DNA from: Psychrobacter piechaudii
Lineage (GTDB): Bacteria > Pseudomonadota > Gammaproteobacteria > Pseudomonadales > Moraxellaceae
Length of the DNA: 32,114 nucleotides
Assembly: GCF_900162825.1 (NCBI RefSeq)
Contig: NZ_FUGE01000086.1
Location: 1-32,114 of the forward strand
Direction: 5' to 3'
Part shown: piece after piece, positions 23,134 to 32,114 of the stretch
Layout of the letters: each line of letters starts with the position of its first letter
Numbering within the stretch: the stretch's first letter is position 1
Position numbers and translations under genes: made by a program
Notes under the pieces: generated by a model
What the model saw: the letters and a program-made list of their open reading frames with translations, nothing else
Told to the model about the DNA's origin: nothing
Database searches by the model: none

Positions 23134-24600
23134 TTAACGACGGCGAATGAACCAACGAATTAATAGAGCTAATACCACTAGGCCTGCAATAATACCTAAG
23201 GCAGCTAACCACCCTGCATTCTTAACGATAAAAGGGGCTTGGGGCCCTGCCTTTACCTGATTGGCCACATCGTCTGCGGTCACCTTACTTTCAGTTAAAC
23301 CGCCAAAAGTTGTACGAACATAGTTAACGATCTCTGCCATTTCCTCAACGGTTAAGTCATCTTTAAAACCAGGCATTTGCGGGCGGGTGTTCACGACTTG
23401 ATGAATACCATTGGCCACCACACTAATAACGGGGGCTGGGTTGTCGCGTCTTAAGCTGGTTAAGCCCACAATTGAGGCATAACCTGCATCAGGCTGGCCA
23501 TAACCGTTGATACCATGACAGCTTGCACATTCAGCAAGGTATAAGGATTCGGAATTAGAAGAAGCTTTGGCTTTGGCCTCTTTGAGGACATCCATCTGAT
23601 CCAGTAAGTTGATGGCGATGTCATCGCTATGCTTTTTAGGTAAAGCGGCCACATTCACTGGCTGTACGGTGTCGGCTGTTGTGACGACTGGCACGGCTTT
23701 TAGGTAGCTGGCGATGGCCTTTAAATCTTTATCATTTAAGTAGCGAGTACTGTTCATGACCACTTCGCTCATGGGCCCAGCCGCTAAAGCTTTTTGATGC
23801 ACACCGCCCTCGCGGAGATAAGTTACAATCTCTTCTTCGCTCCAGCTACCAATACCGCTGGCTTTATCAGGGGTAATGTTGGGAGCATGCCAAGTGCCCA
23901 ACATGGCCCCTGATAAGTAGTTTTTCATGTCATAACCCATGGTCGCATTACGCGGAGTATGACAGGTACCACAGTGAGCTAGGTTGTCGACCAAATATTG
24001 TCCATGCTTCTGGGTTTCATCTAAGCCTTCACGGGCTTTCCAGTCGGGCATATTGACCAAGTTCCAGCCTAGCATTAAGGCACGGATATTGAAGGGGAAC
24101 GGTAGGTCGGTTTTATAAGCCGGCGGCTCGTCAATGGCAGGTACAGTTTGAAAATAGGCAAACAAGGCAGAGATATCTTCATCCGTCATGCCCTTATAGT
24201 CGGGGTAGGGCATAGCAGGATAAAGCCTATGGTTTGGCGCTTTACCTTTGGTCAAAGCATTTTTAAAATCTTGTTCAGTATATTTACCGATACCATAGCG
24301 TACCGAGGGAGTAATGTTGGTACCATAAATGGTGCCCATGGGGGCCTCTACAGCGATGCCCCCTGAGTAATCCTCTTTATGACACCCCATGCAGTCTGCT
24401 TGTCTGGCAACATACGCCCCACGATTTACCAGTTCACTATTGGCATCGCTATGAGTGGGCATGGCGACAGGAGCCGCACTGGCTGAGCTTAAAGATAAGC
24501 CCAATAAAGAGGCCGTCAGTGCTGTACTGGCGAATGATAGGGCCACTGGGCCTTGGAGGGCCGATTTATATAATGATGATAAAGCAGATATAGGCTTCAT
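23134..24600 (-). CDS. Tri-haem membrane-anchored cytochrome c (alcohol/gluconate dehydrogenase cytochrome subunit type)
   Basis: The 488-residue precursor has a Sec signal ending near ASA (about residue 42). Three haem c motifs follow: CMGCH (70-74), CGTCH (210-214) and CASCH (358-362). Likely axial methionines are Met130 (YPAMPYPDY), Met277 (AGPMSEV) and Met409 (RPQMPGF). A C-terminal membrane helix (about 464-484) precedes WFIRRR. This is the layout of the cytochrome subunits that take electrons from periplasmic PQQ or FAD dehydrogenases and pass them to ubiquinone or terminal oxidases. It is the first gene of the minus-strand group; the flavoprotein starts 224 bases after its stop with no strong terminator between. 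Confidence 0.92.
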   Translation of the reverse strand: MKPISALSSLYKSALQGPVALSFASTALTASLLGLSLSSASAAPVAMPTHSDANSELVNRGAYVARQADCMGCHKEDYSGGIAVEAPMGTIYGTNITPSVRYGIGKYTEQDFKNALTKGKAPNHRLYPAMPYPDYKGMTDEDISALFAYFQTVPAIDEPPAYKTDLPFPFNIRALMLGWNLVNMPDWKAREGLDETQKHGQYLVDNLAHCGTCHTPRNATMGYDMKNYLSGAMLGTWHAPNITPDKASGIGSWSEEEIVTYLREGGVHQKALAAGPMSEVVMNSTRYLNDKDLKAIASYLKAVPVVTTADTVQPVNVAALPKKHSDDIAINLLDQMDVLKEAKAKASSNSESLYLAECASCHGINGYGQPDAGYASIVGLTSLRRDNPAPVISVVANGIHQVVNTRPQMPGFKDDLTVEEMAEIVNYVRTTFGGLTESKVTADDVANQVKAGPQAPFIVKNAGWLAALGIIAGLVVLALLIRWFIRRR

Positions 24601-24849
24601 AACTTCCTCATTTGGCTAGCAGAATACGCTGGCGTAATGGTTGGATAAAACAACAATACAGCACAATAAATAGCTAAGTAAGCGATTAGGGATAAAAATA
24701 AAGAGGCAGGAATAATACTAGGGAGACGCAGGTGAAGTAGGACAGCGACTCTTTAATCCCTTAAATCTCTAAATTCCCTGTAGACCTATTATCAGATAGT
24801 GATTAATAAATCTAAGCCACTTTATTTTGGGCTGTAACAGCTGATGTAG

Positions 24850-24870
24850 GATTCAATCAAAATTTGAATC
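24850..24870. repeat. Inverted repeat GATTCAA-N7-TTGAATC, candidate operator
   Basis: Seven-base perfect arms are separated by seven bases, about 250 bases upstream of the tri-haem cytochrome start. The geometry suits a dimeric regulator, but no regulator gene is in the window. Confidence 0.35.
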
Positions 24871-24970
24871 GAAATAGTAATCTTGCTAGTAAGTTAAACG
24901 GATTGTTAATGTTATGGATTAACCTAACTAGCACACTCAATTTTTCACTTAAAAGATCTTTATCTAAAGA

Positions 24971-24990
24971 ATTTGGTTAAATTTGGTTAA
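24971..24990. repeat. Two tandem copies of ATTTGGTTAA
   Basis: Two exact adjacent 10-base units, one helical turn apart, lie upstream of the cytochrome operon. Such phased repeats can be activator sites; function is unknown. Confidence 0.35.
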
Positions 24991-25290
24991 ATGTTGCTGA
25001 TTGAGCACAGATAATTAAAAACAAACCGAACAATGGGTGGGCTATACAATAAGGTATTCCCTATAATTAAAGGCGTCTAAGGTAAGGGTTGAATATCTTT
25101 AGACGTTTAAAATCTTTTTATCAAAAAATGTCCGGTACTTTGTTATCTGTAACCTTACTCAAGTTTATCTGCAATGTAAAACTTAACTACAGCGGATTAA
25201 CAATTCATAAACGAATTTACTCGAGACGCCCTACACAAACCGCAGTTAGAGTTTGCTAATAATAATCGTTTTTAGAAGGCCGTTTAAGGC

Positions 25291-25325
25291 AAAAAAAAAG
25301 AGCACTGAATTTCAGTGCTCTTTTT
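25291..25325. terminator. Terminator of fhs
   Basis: GAGCACTGA (25300-25308) pairs with TCAGTGCTC (25312-25320). On the minus strand nine T follow; on the plus strand five T, so it may act both ways. Confidence 0.88.
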
Positions 25326-25377
25326 AAAATTATGGTCTGTTTAAAGCTATAGAATATATCTTATAGAGCAGGGCTGG

Positions 25378-27099
25378 TTAAAATAAGCCGACAATATTAC
25401 CCTCATCATCGACATCAATGCGTTCAGCAGACGGAACTTTAGGTAGGCCCGGCATTCTCATGATGGGACCACAAATCACCACGATAAATCCGGCACCGTT
25501 GGAGAGGCTAATATCACGTACCTGAACATTAAAGCCAGTAGGACGGCCTAGAAGAGAAGCGTTATCACTCAAAGAATATTGAGTTTTAGCGATACAAATA
25601 GGCAGTTTGTCTAGTTGTAGAGATTCTAGACGTTTAATTTTTGCTCTGGCGGTACTGCTAATATCAATATCATTGGCACCATATACTCGCTGAGCCACGG
25701 TACGAATTTTATCTTCGATCCTCATTTGGGTATCATAAGCAAACTTAAATTCGCCATGCTTAGCTTTAGGGTCATTGTCTGCTGCATCGAGTAAATCGAT
25801 TAAAGCTTTGGCCAGATCCTCACCTCCTGCGCCCCCTTTTTCCCAAACCTGAGTTAGCGCTACATCAACTTTCAGACGCTTACACGCTTTACGCACCATC
25901 TCAATTTCAGCCTCAGTATCGCTTTCAAAGTTATTGATGGCCACGATCACACGTAAGCCAAAGATTTCTTGCAAGTTCTCGATATGCTTGGTTAGGTTGG
26001 GTAGGCCTTGATCCAGGGCCGCTAAATCTTCTTGTTTTAAGTTGTCTTTGCTGGCACCGCCATTATATTTTAGGGCGCGAATGGTAGCTACGACCACAGC
26101 AGCATCAGGGGTTAAACCTGATAGACGACACTTAATATCACAGAATTTCTCAGCGCCTAAGTCGGCACCGAAGCCGGCTTCAGTTAAGGTATAGTCAGCC
26201 AAATGTAGGGCAGTGCGAGTGGCTATAACTGAGTTACAGCCATGGGCGATATTGGCAAAAGGGCCCCCGTGTAAAATAGCAGGGTTGCCTTCAATGGTTT
26301 GAACCAAGTTGGGCTTTATGGCTTCTTTTAATAAGGCAGTCATTGCGCCATGAGCCTTTAAGTCTTTGGCATAGATGGGCTTTTTATCTTTGCTATAAGC
26401 CACCAAGATATCGCCCAAACGCTGTTTTAAATCGGCCAAATCTGTGGCCAGACAGAAGATAGCCATCACCTCTGATGCCACAGTAATATCGAATCCGCCT
26501 TCACGCATCACCCCATCTGAGGTATTGCCTAGACCGCTCACAATGTTACGCAGTTGGCGGTCATTCATATCCATGGCTCGGCGCCAAAGGATTTGTTTGG
26601 GATCGATATTTAGAGCATTGCCTTGATAAATGTGATTATCAATCAAAGCGGCCAATAGGTTATTGGCCGCCCCTATGGCATGCAAGTCACCGGTGAAGTG
26701 GAGGTTGATATCTTCCATAGGCAGTACTTGAGCGTAACCGCCCCCTGCAGCACCTCCTTTAATACCAAACACTGGACCTACTGATGGCTCTCGTAGTGCA
26801 ACAATGGTACGTTTACCATCTTGGTTCTGCTTGTGCACTCGGTTTAGGGCATCGGTTAGACCAATAGTTACTGTGGTTTTGCCCTCACCGGCAGGGGTAG
26901 GGTTGATGGCTGTAACTAATACCAATTTACTGTTTTTTGATTTTGGCGGTTTGGCAAATACGTCATTGGGATTGATTTTGGCTTTATAGTGGCCATAAGG
27001 CTCAATCTTATCTGCGGCTAAGCCCAGTTGTTCAGCAATTTCTACAATCGGTTTCAGGGTTGCTTTTTGGGCAATCTCAATGTCGCTTGGTACGCTCAT
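25378..27099 (-). CDS. fhs: Formate--tetrahydrofolate ligase (10-formyl-THF synthetase)
   Basis: This cytoplasmic enzyme makes 10-formyltetrahydrofolate from formate, THF and ATP, feeding one-carbon units to purines and initiator tRNA formylation. I use the ATG at 27099 because GAGAG lies just upstream and the product starts [18 protein letters not shown], the usual N terminus; the longer start at 27126 adds nine residues. The 573-residue protein shows the ATP loop [14 protein letters not shown] (about 68-81), [23 protein letters not shown] and [16 protein letters not shown], then the C-terminal [20 protein letters not shown]. The RND permease stop is 52 bases upstream with no terminator, so co-transcription is likely. 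Confidence 0.97.
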   Translation of the reverse strand: MSVPSDIEIAQKATLKPIVEIAEQLGLAADKIEPYGHYKAKINPNDVFAKPPKSKNSKLVLVTAINPTPAGEGKTTVTIGLTDALNRVHKQNQDGKRTIVALREPSVGPVFGIKGGAAGGGYAQVLPMEDINLHFTGDLHAIGAANNLLAALIDNHIYQGNALNIDPKQILWRRAMDMNDRQLRNIVSGLGNTSDGVMREGGFDITVASEVMAIFCLATDLADLKQRLGDILVAYSKDKKPIYAKDLKAHGAMTALLKEAIKPNLVQTIEGNPAILHGGPFANIAHGCNSVIATRTALHLADYTLTEAGFGADLGAEKFCDIKCRLSGLTPDAAVVVATIRALKYNGGASKDNLKQEDLAALDQGLPNLTKHIENLQEIFGLRVIVAINNFESDTEAEIEMVRKACKRLKVDVALTQVWEKGGAGGEDLAKALIDLLDAADNDPKAKHGEFKFAYDTQMRIEDKIRTVAQRVYGANDIDISSTARAKIKRLESLQLDKLPICIAKTQYSLSDNASLLGRPTGFNVQVRDISLSNGAGFIVVICGPIMRMPGLPKVPSAERIDVDDEGNIVGLF

Positions 27100-27151
27100 A
27101 GTTAACTCTCGGTTCGTTTGTAACATAAAAAACTAGTTAAAGGGTTAGTGA

Positions 27152-30100
27152 TTACTCGGTTTTACCATGCGGACGTAGCCATTTAGCAAACCAGTTAGAA
27201 ATATCATCCATAAAAGTATAAACCATAGGGATGACAATTAAACTTAAGAAGGTTGAGGTGAACAGCCCTCCTAATACCGCAGCTGCCATAGGACGGCGAA
27301 AAGTAGAGTCGACATCTCCGAGACCAAAGATTAAAGGCAACATTCCTGCAGCCATGGCAATGGTGGTCATGATAATAGGTCGAGCCCGCTTACGACAAGA
27401 ATCTAGAAGAGCGTCGAAACGATTCAACCCGTGTTCTTTTTCGGCCAAAATGGCATAATCCACCAACAAAATAGAGTTTTTGGTGGCAATGCCCATCAGC
27501 ATGATAAAGCCAATCATTGAGGGCATGGATAAGCTACTTTTGGTCAATACCAAACCCACAAAAGCCCCGCCAATAGATAAAGGTAATGCCATCAAAATAG
27601 TGAAAGGCTGAAGCACCTTACCGAATAGTAAAATAAGCACCCCAAAGATACAGATAATACCGACAGAGATAGCAATCACAAAGCCACCAAATAATTCAGA
27701 CATACTCTCAGCCTGGCCTTGGTCAATGATTGAAATACCTTCGGGAATATTACCTTCTTGCAGTGATGGAATCGATTTCACTGCTTCTACTAGGCCCCCT
27801 AACTCACCGCCTGCGACTTGAACGTTAATGGTAATAGACCGTTCTCTATCAAAACGTAGGATTTCAGAAGGTCCTGTACCAAATGATAGGTCAGCAACTT
27901 CACCCACTCGAGCGCCTGTGGTTCCTGAGGTGGGGACATATAAATCTGCTAACTGACTGACATTGTTTTTTGCTTCTTGTGGCAAGCGCACCACGATAGG
28001 GACCTGACGCGTATCTAAGTTAAGCTTAGATAATCGTTGTTCATAATCGCCTAAAGTCGCCACACGTAAGGTATCAGCGACACCTTGTGTGGTGGCTCCT
28101 TGATCGGCCATGGCAGTGCGATTGGGAACAATGGACAACTCTTGGCGTGGCAAGCTACGGTTACTGGTAACACTGCCGGCTTCAGGTAAAGAGCGAATCT
28201 CATTCATCACCTGCTGCGCCATTTGCTCTAATAGCTCAGAGTTGGTACTGGTCAGCGCAAAACTATAGCCAGATTCACCGCCACTAGATAAGCCGATGTC
28301 AAATCTTGCACTTGGAACCGTGGATAAAGCGTCGGTGATCTGGCGCTCAATCTCTATTTTACTAGGGCGGGTTCCGCGTGGCTCAAGCACAATATCCACA
28401 CTAGCCGCATTAGAAACACTACCCGAGCTAGAGGAGGAATCTAAGCTGGCTTGTTGTGGATCGCCCACCACGCTTAAGATACTTTTCACCCCTTCAATTT
28501 GAGATATCCGATCTTCAACCATTTTAGTAATACGGCCGGTATCTTGTAAGCTGGCATCTGGGGTTAGCTCGATACCGACTCGAGTTTGATCAATATCGTT
28601 TTCTGGGATAAAAGTGGTCGGTAAAAACTTCACTAAAGTCAACGACGCTACGAACAGTAGTAAAGTAGTGCCCAAGGTAATCCATCGGTGATGTAGGGTC
28701 CAGCCGACGGTTTTTAAATAAATCTCCATGATGCGCCCAGTCTTTTCGACATGCCCCTTTTCAGGACGTAGCACATAAGCGGCCATCATAGGGGTGATTA
28801 AACGGGCTACCATTAGCGAGACAAAAATAGAGATGGCTGCTGTCCACCCAAACTGGCGGAAGAATTGTCCAACGATACCGCTCATAAAGGCGGTGGGCAA
28901 AAACACCGCAATTAAAGTAAAGGTTGTGGCGACTACCGCCAAGCCAATCTCATCCGCGGCTTCCATTGCGGCCTGGTAGGGGGTCTTACCCATGCGCAAG
29001 TGACGGATGATGTTTTCTACCTCTACAATGGCATCATCGACCAACACTCCCACTACTAAGGACAGCGCTAATAAACTAATGAGGTTTAAACTAAAGTCGA
29101 ACAGATACATACCTAAGAAGGTAGGGATAACAGATAGGGGTAGAGCAACTGCCGCCACAATAGTGGCACGCACGTTACGTAAGAATAGGAATACCACTAC
29201 TACGGCTAACAATCCGCCTTCAATCAACATTCTAAGCGAGGCTTTATAGTCCTCTTTAACTGGGGTGGCCCGATCGAATACTTTGGTGATGGTATAGTTG
29301 GGCATATCTTGTTGTAGCTTAGCCAACTCTTCGTCCACCAGTTTTACGATTTCCACTTCACTGGCGCCGCGGGATCGAGTCACGTTAAAAGCAACCACGG
29401 TTTCCCCATCTAATTTGGCAATAGAGCTGGGATCAGCTGTGCCATCGGTAATGGTTGCTATCTCACCTAGACGCTGAGTGCCCCCTGTGGGTAAGGCAAT
29501 TTGTAAATCATTAAGCTCTCGAGCACTCTTAACCGCCCCCAAAACACGAATGTTTTGTTTGCTGCTGCCCACCTCAGATTCTCCGCCTGAGCTGTCTTGC
29601 TGAATACCAGTGATTTGTTCTGATAGCTGGGTAATAGGCAGTTGTAGAGCATTAAGACTTATGGGATCTACTTCAACACTGATTTCACGTTCCAGCCCTC
29701 CCACGCGGCTTACGGTACTCACGCCTTTAATATCAGACAGACGCTTATTAATGGTGTCATCGACAAACCAAGATAAGTCCTCAGGGCTAACCCCATTGGC
29801 GGCAACAGTATAGGTAACAGCAGGCAGACCGGCAGTGGTGACCTTGGTTACGATAGGGTCATTGGCTGCGGCAGGCAAGTCCCCTTGGACTTCCCCTACC
29901 GCTGAGCGCACATCGTCTACGGCTTCTTGAATGTCCTTTTCTAACACGAATTCAGTGGTCACTGTAGCCGCCCCAGTCTGGAGCGTGGTATTCATGTGCT
30001 TCACACCCTCGATACTGGCAATCTTGTTTTCGATCTTTTTAGCCACATCATTTTCCAGCTGGCTGGGGGCAGCACCCGGCAGGGTCACAGTAACTACCAC

Positions 30101-30238
30101 AGCGGGCAGGTCAATATCTGGGAACTGTTGGACCTTCATTTGCATAAATCCATAGATACCACCGAGGGTCAGTAGTATGAATAGAAGAATGGCAACCAGA
30201 GGGTTTCGAATGGAGTATGCTGAGACATTAAGGCTCAT
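27152..30238 (-). CDS. RND-family efflux permease (AcrB/MexB-like)
   Basis: This inner-membrane proton-driven pump subunit is about 1028 residues when started at the ATG at 30238, which has AGGA at eight bases; the ATG at 30247 is too close to that site. Helix 1 is at about 10-31 (IRNPLVAILLFILLTLGG), followed by QFPDIDLPAVVVTVTLPGAAPSQLE and two large periplasmic loops. The proton-relay aspartates are Asp401-Asp402 (VLVDDAIVEVENI), and the second half ends with IGFIMLMGIATKNSILLVDYA and a basic tail. The subgroup is closer to the generic HAE1 type than to metal pumps; the substrate is unknown. No TolC-like gene is present in the window. It follows its adaptor after 176 bases. Confidence 0.92.
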   Translation of the reverse strand: MSLNVSAYSIRNPLVAILLFILLTLGGIYGFMQMKVQQFPDIDLPAVVVTVTLPGAAPSQLENDVAKKIENKIASIEGVKHMNTTLQTGAATVTTEFVLEKDIQEAVDDVRSAVGEVQGDLPAAANDPIVTKVTTAGLPAVTYTVAANGVSPEDLSWFVDDTINKRLSDIKGVSTVSRVGGLEREISVEVDPISLNALQLPITQLSEQITGIQQDSSGGESEVGSSKQNIRVLGAVKSARELNDLQIALPTGGTQRLGEIATITDGTADPSSIAKLDGETVVAFNVTRSRGASEVEIVKLVDEELAKLQQDMPNYTITKVFDRATPVKEDYKASLRMLIEGGLLAVVVVFLFLRNVRATIVAAVALPLSVIPTFLGMYLFDFSLNLISLLALSLVVGVLVDDAIVEVENIIRHLRMGKTPYQAAMEAADEIGLAVVATTFTLIAVFLPTAFMSGIVGQFFRQFGWTAAISIFVSLMVARLITPMMAAYVLRPEKGHVEKTGRIMEIYLKTVGWTLHHRWITLGTTLLLFVASLTLVKFLPTTFIPENDIDQTRVGIELTPDASLQDTGRITKMVEDRISQIEGVKSILSVVGDPQQASLDSSSSSGSVSNAASVDIVLEPRGTRPSKIEIERQITDALSTVPSARFDIGLSSGGESGYSFALTSTNSELLEQMAQQVMNEIRSLPEAGSVTSNRSLPRQELSIVPNRTAMADQGATTQGVADTLRVATLGDYEQRLSKLNLDTRQVPIVVRLPQEAKNNVSQLADLYVPTSGTTGARVGEVADLSFGTGPSEILRFDRERSITINVQVAGGELGGLVEAVKSIPSLQEGNIPEGISIIDQGQAESMSELFGGFVIAISVGIICIFGVLILLFGKVLQPFTILMALPLSIGGAFVGLVLTKSSLSMPSMIGFIMLMGIATKNSILLVDYAILAEKEHGLNRFDALLDSCRKRARPIIMTTIAMAAGMLPLIFGLGDVDSTFRRPMAAAVLGGLFTSTFLSLIVIPMVYTFMDDISNWFAKWLRPHGKTE

Positions 30239-30414
30239 AAAGGGCATCCTGCTTGGAGAAATAAATCAAAGTAAGAAAGGTACGGCGAAGCAAGAGTAGG
30301 CGAGAGGGCGGGGTTATCTATTAACAAACAGGCCATTAACAAACAAGCTTTAATTTTTTAACAGATTCCCTGCCAGATCTCACCTTCCTAAACTCAGTTA
30401 AACTATAACAATAC

Positions 30415-31755
30415 TTATTCAGCTTTAGCCGATTCAGGGTTGGCGATGGTCACAACGTCACCGTCACTTAAGAAGCTGCCACCTTGGCGTACGATATTGG
30501 CTTCTCCCTGAAGGGGCTCTAGCAGTACCACACGGTCCCCTTGACGCTCACCAAGTTTAACTTTAACTCGGCTCACGCGATAAATAGTTTCACGATTCTC
30601 ATCTTTCACGGCTTTAACTTGCATCACATAATCGTAACCATCTTGAGTAACCACTGCACTGACTGGAATGGTCGATTTTGCATCGCTACCCAGCTTGAAG
30701 GTACCGCGTTGATACATACCTGCTCTGGCGTTAGGGTGTCTGGCCAAAGAGGCATAAATGGTAATCTGACGGCTGCCATCTTCTGCTGTAGGTGAAATAC
30801 GGCTAACTTTACCCATAACGCTTTTATTGTTTGGTAAGCTGACTTCAACCGGGGTGCCCACATTGATTTCACCCACTTTATTGGGATCCACTTGGGCTTG
30901 CCACTCAAGCTTACCTTCTTCAATGATGGTAAATAGAGGCTCTGGGCCAGGCACACTGCCCACGTTAGCCGATTTTTCACTAATAACCCCACTGACAGGA
31001 GCGGTTACCTTGGCGTTTTGCATATTAAGGTTTTGATTGTTTAATCGAGCCCTTGACGCAGCTACCGAAGCGGCGGCTTGGTTAGCAGTGGCCACGTAGC
31101 GATCGGCCTCTTGTTGGCTGATAGCATTGATATTTAACAAAGGAAGAACTCGATCAGCATCCCGTTTTGCCAATTCATAGCTAGACTCGGCTTCTGCCAA
31201 TTCTGCTTTTGCTTGAATCAGTTGCTGCTGCATCGCGTCAGTATCAAATATAGCCAATACTTGACCTTTTTTGACTTGATCGCCTTCTCTGACCAAGACT
31301 CTATCAATGGCGACTCCGCTCACTTTACCGCTTACAGTCGAGGTAGTCTCAGGACTAATGGTACCATCGGCAGTTAAATCGTTAGTCACACTAGACTGAG
31401 AGGGCGTAACTGTCTCAACAGTCAATACGGGCTTTTGACTCACTTCCTTTTCAATCTCGGTGACCCCTGTGGCGGTGCCCATCTGCGGAGAAACGGACCT
31501 TTCAGCATCAAGGCCATTGTCTTCAGTTTGTTTCTCGCCCCACATTCTGCCTGCGAACAAGCCAATGGCCAACGCAACCAAAATTAGAGGTAAGACCCAA
31601 AGCCAATTCGGCTTCGACTTAACCGCTTCTGCACTATAGGGCGTATAAGCCGAATCTGTATTGGCTGCAGAAGTTTCTGGATTTGGCGAGGTATCCTTAG
31701 CAGTGCTAGGAATCTCACTGGGTGTTTTGTTATTAGGATCAGAGTTATTCGTCAT
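30415..31755 (-). CDS. RND efflux periplasmic adaptor (membrane-fusion protein)
   Basis: The 446-residue protein has a 49-residue Ser/Thr/Pro/Asn-rich cytoplasmic segment, one membrane helix (about 50-69, NWLWVLPLILVALAIGLFAG), and the adaptor fold. The barrel-sandwich halves are VSGVAIDRVLVREGDQVKKGQVLAIFD and NAKVTAPVSGVISEKSANVGSVPG, separated by a helical hairpin (about 172-245, QQQLIQAKAELAEAESSYELA). Then come the beta-barrel (VGTPVEVSLPNNKSVMGKV) and membrane-proximal domains. Unlike lipid-anchored MexA/AcrA types it is anchored by a true transmembrane helix. It is first in the apparent order adaptor, permease, fhs. Confidence 0.92.
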   Translation of the reverse strand: MTNNSDPNNKTPSEIPSTAKDTSPNPETSAANTDSAYTPYSAEAVKSKPNWLWVLPLILVALAIGLFAGRMWGEKQTEDNGLDAERSVSPQMGTATGVTEIEKEVSQKPVLTVETVTPSQSSVTNDLTADGTISPETTSTVSGKVSGVAIDRVLVREGDQVKKGQVLAIFDTDAMQQQLIQAKAELAEAESSYELAKRDADRVLPLLNINAISQQEADRYVATANQAAASVAASRARLNNQNLNMQNAKVTAPVSGVISEKSANVGSVPGPEPLFTIIEEGKLEWQAQVDPNKVGEINVGTPVEVSLPNNKSVMGKVSRISPTAEDGSRQITIYASLARHPNARAGMYQRGTFKLGSDAKSTIPVSAVVTQDGYDYVMQVKAVKDENRETIYRVSRVKVKLGERQGDRVVLLEPLQGEANIVRQGGSFLSDGDVVTIANPESAKAE

Positions 31756-31803
31756 ATCAGTCTCGCAAACACATTGGTTTGGATAAATAAAAAAATAATT
31801 TAA

Positions 31804-31833
31804 ATTATACGTTAAATAAACACTTTTTGTTTA
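31804..31833 (-). promoter_or_regulatory. Candidate sigma70 promoter of the efflux operon
   Basis: On the minus strand TAAACA (31833-31828), an 18-base spacer and a perfect TATAAT (31809-31804) would start transcription about 40 bases upstream of the adaptor ATG. Confidence 0.4.
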
Positions 31834-31948
31834 GAGTGATATCGTACTAAATTATTTACTTTCATTATAAATAAAATCTTAATTAAATCGTGACTCATTT
31901 GGAGTTTGATTAGTAATTTTTTACTTATATATTTGAGTGTCAAATTAA

Positions 31949-31971
31949 GCTAATAGATTTTGTGTATTAGC
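31949..31971. repeat. Inverted repeat GCTAATA-N9-TATTAGC
   Basis: Perfect seven-base arms lie with a nine-base spacer about 200 bases upstream of the adaptor gene. It could be an operator, but it is remote from the promoter candidate. Confidence 0.3.
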
Positions 31972-32114
31972 CACAAGCTATGACTTATAGGGGCTTATAA
32001 AAAGAGGTCTGGTTTTTAAAATGTGAAACCGATTAACAACAGTTATGCAAAGAACTAGGGTAGGCATATACAACTTAAAAGAACAACTTTACAAATCCAT
32101 TATCAAAATATCTT

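Larger units (their letters stand above)
24601..25290. other. 690-base gene-free region upstream of the cytochrome operon
   Basis: No coding frame is convincing. Visible structures are an inverted repeat GATTCAA/TTGAATC (24850-24870), a tandem 10-base repeat ATTTGGTTAA (24971-24990), a TATAAT at 25062 with a poor -35, and a 9-bp stem CGTCTAAGG/CTTTAGACG (25074-25105). It presumably holds the operon promoter and its operators. I could not place a convincing promoter on the minus strand. Confidence 0.5.
31756..32114. other. Upstream region of the efflux operon, to the end of the window
   Basis: About 360 AT-rich bases hold a minus-strand promoter candidate at 31804-31833 and an inverted repeat GCTAATA/TATTAGC (31949-31971). 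No regulator gene or other coding frame is seen before the window ends. Confidence 0.5.

Noticed and set aside
25062-25120. A definite small RNA gene with promoter TATAAT and terminator
   Set aside because: The -35 region is poor, the stem sits right at the presumed start and the T-run is not adjacent to the stem, so it is only listed as a possibility.
29467-29652. Additional minus-strand frame inside the RND permease gene
   Set aside because: Overlaps the conserved permease frame out of register and shows no family resemblance.

Overview
The window looks like a chromosomal segment of a gammaproteobacterium of the family Moraxellaceae, most likely Psychrobacter. This is judged from protein character (DnaK, GrpE, HemN, TsaC, ComM), moderately AT-rich codon use and gene order; no database search was possible. 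No rRNA, tRNA, CRISPR or prophage was seen. A dprA-tsaC neighbourhood followed by two parS-like sites suggests an origin-proximal location (inference).

Left part (1-4600): the right end of an IS200/IS605-type element, with the last 46 codons of a TnpB-like protein and a terminal hairpin, interrupts dprA, so only the C-terminal two thirds of DprA remains. Next come tsaC (tRNA t6A synthesis) and a YfcH-like SDR protein. Two inverted parS-like 16-mers lie in the convergent gap. On the minus strand follow a lipoprotein adaptor of HlyD type and a small four-helix membrane protein.

Middle (4600-15200): grpE and dnaK share a sigma32-like GGCTTGAAA element and dnaK ends at a strong terminator. bioF is convergent with dnaK. 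Then come three tandem paralogous 8-strand-type outer-membrane barrels, each with its own leader and near-identical terminator, followed by an NfeD/QmcA (SPFH) pair and a phytase-like esterase-domain protein.

Right part (15200-32114): hemN (anaerobic haem synthesis), an EamA-type transporter, comM (Mg-chelatase-like AAA+ competence helicase) and an unknown lipoprotein. Next is a minus-strand cluster: tri-haem membrane-anchored cytochrome c, Tat-exported FAD amine oxidase-like protein, monohaem cytochrome c lipoprotein. Together these look like a periplasmic dehydrogenase module that hands electrons to cytochrome c rather than to oxygen. After a 700-base gene-free stretch come fhs and, upstream of it on the same strand, an RND efflux pump with its membrane-fusion protein.

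Most noteworthy: the IS inside dprA, whose TnpB guide RNA would by position be templated on dprA; the paired parS-like sites; the OMP triplet with a fixed-spacing inverted repeat; and the cytochrome-flavoprotein module.
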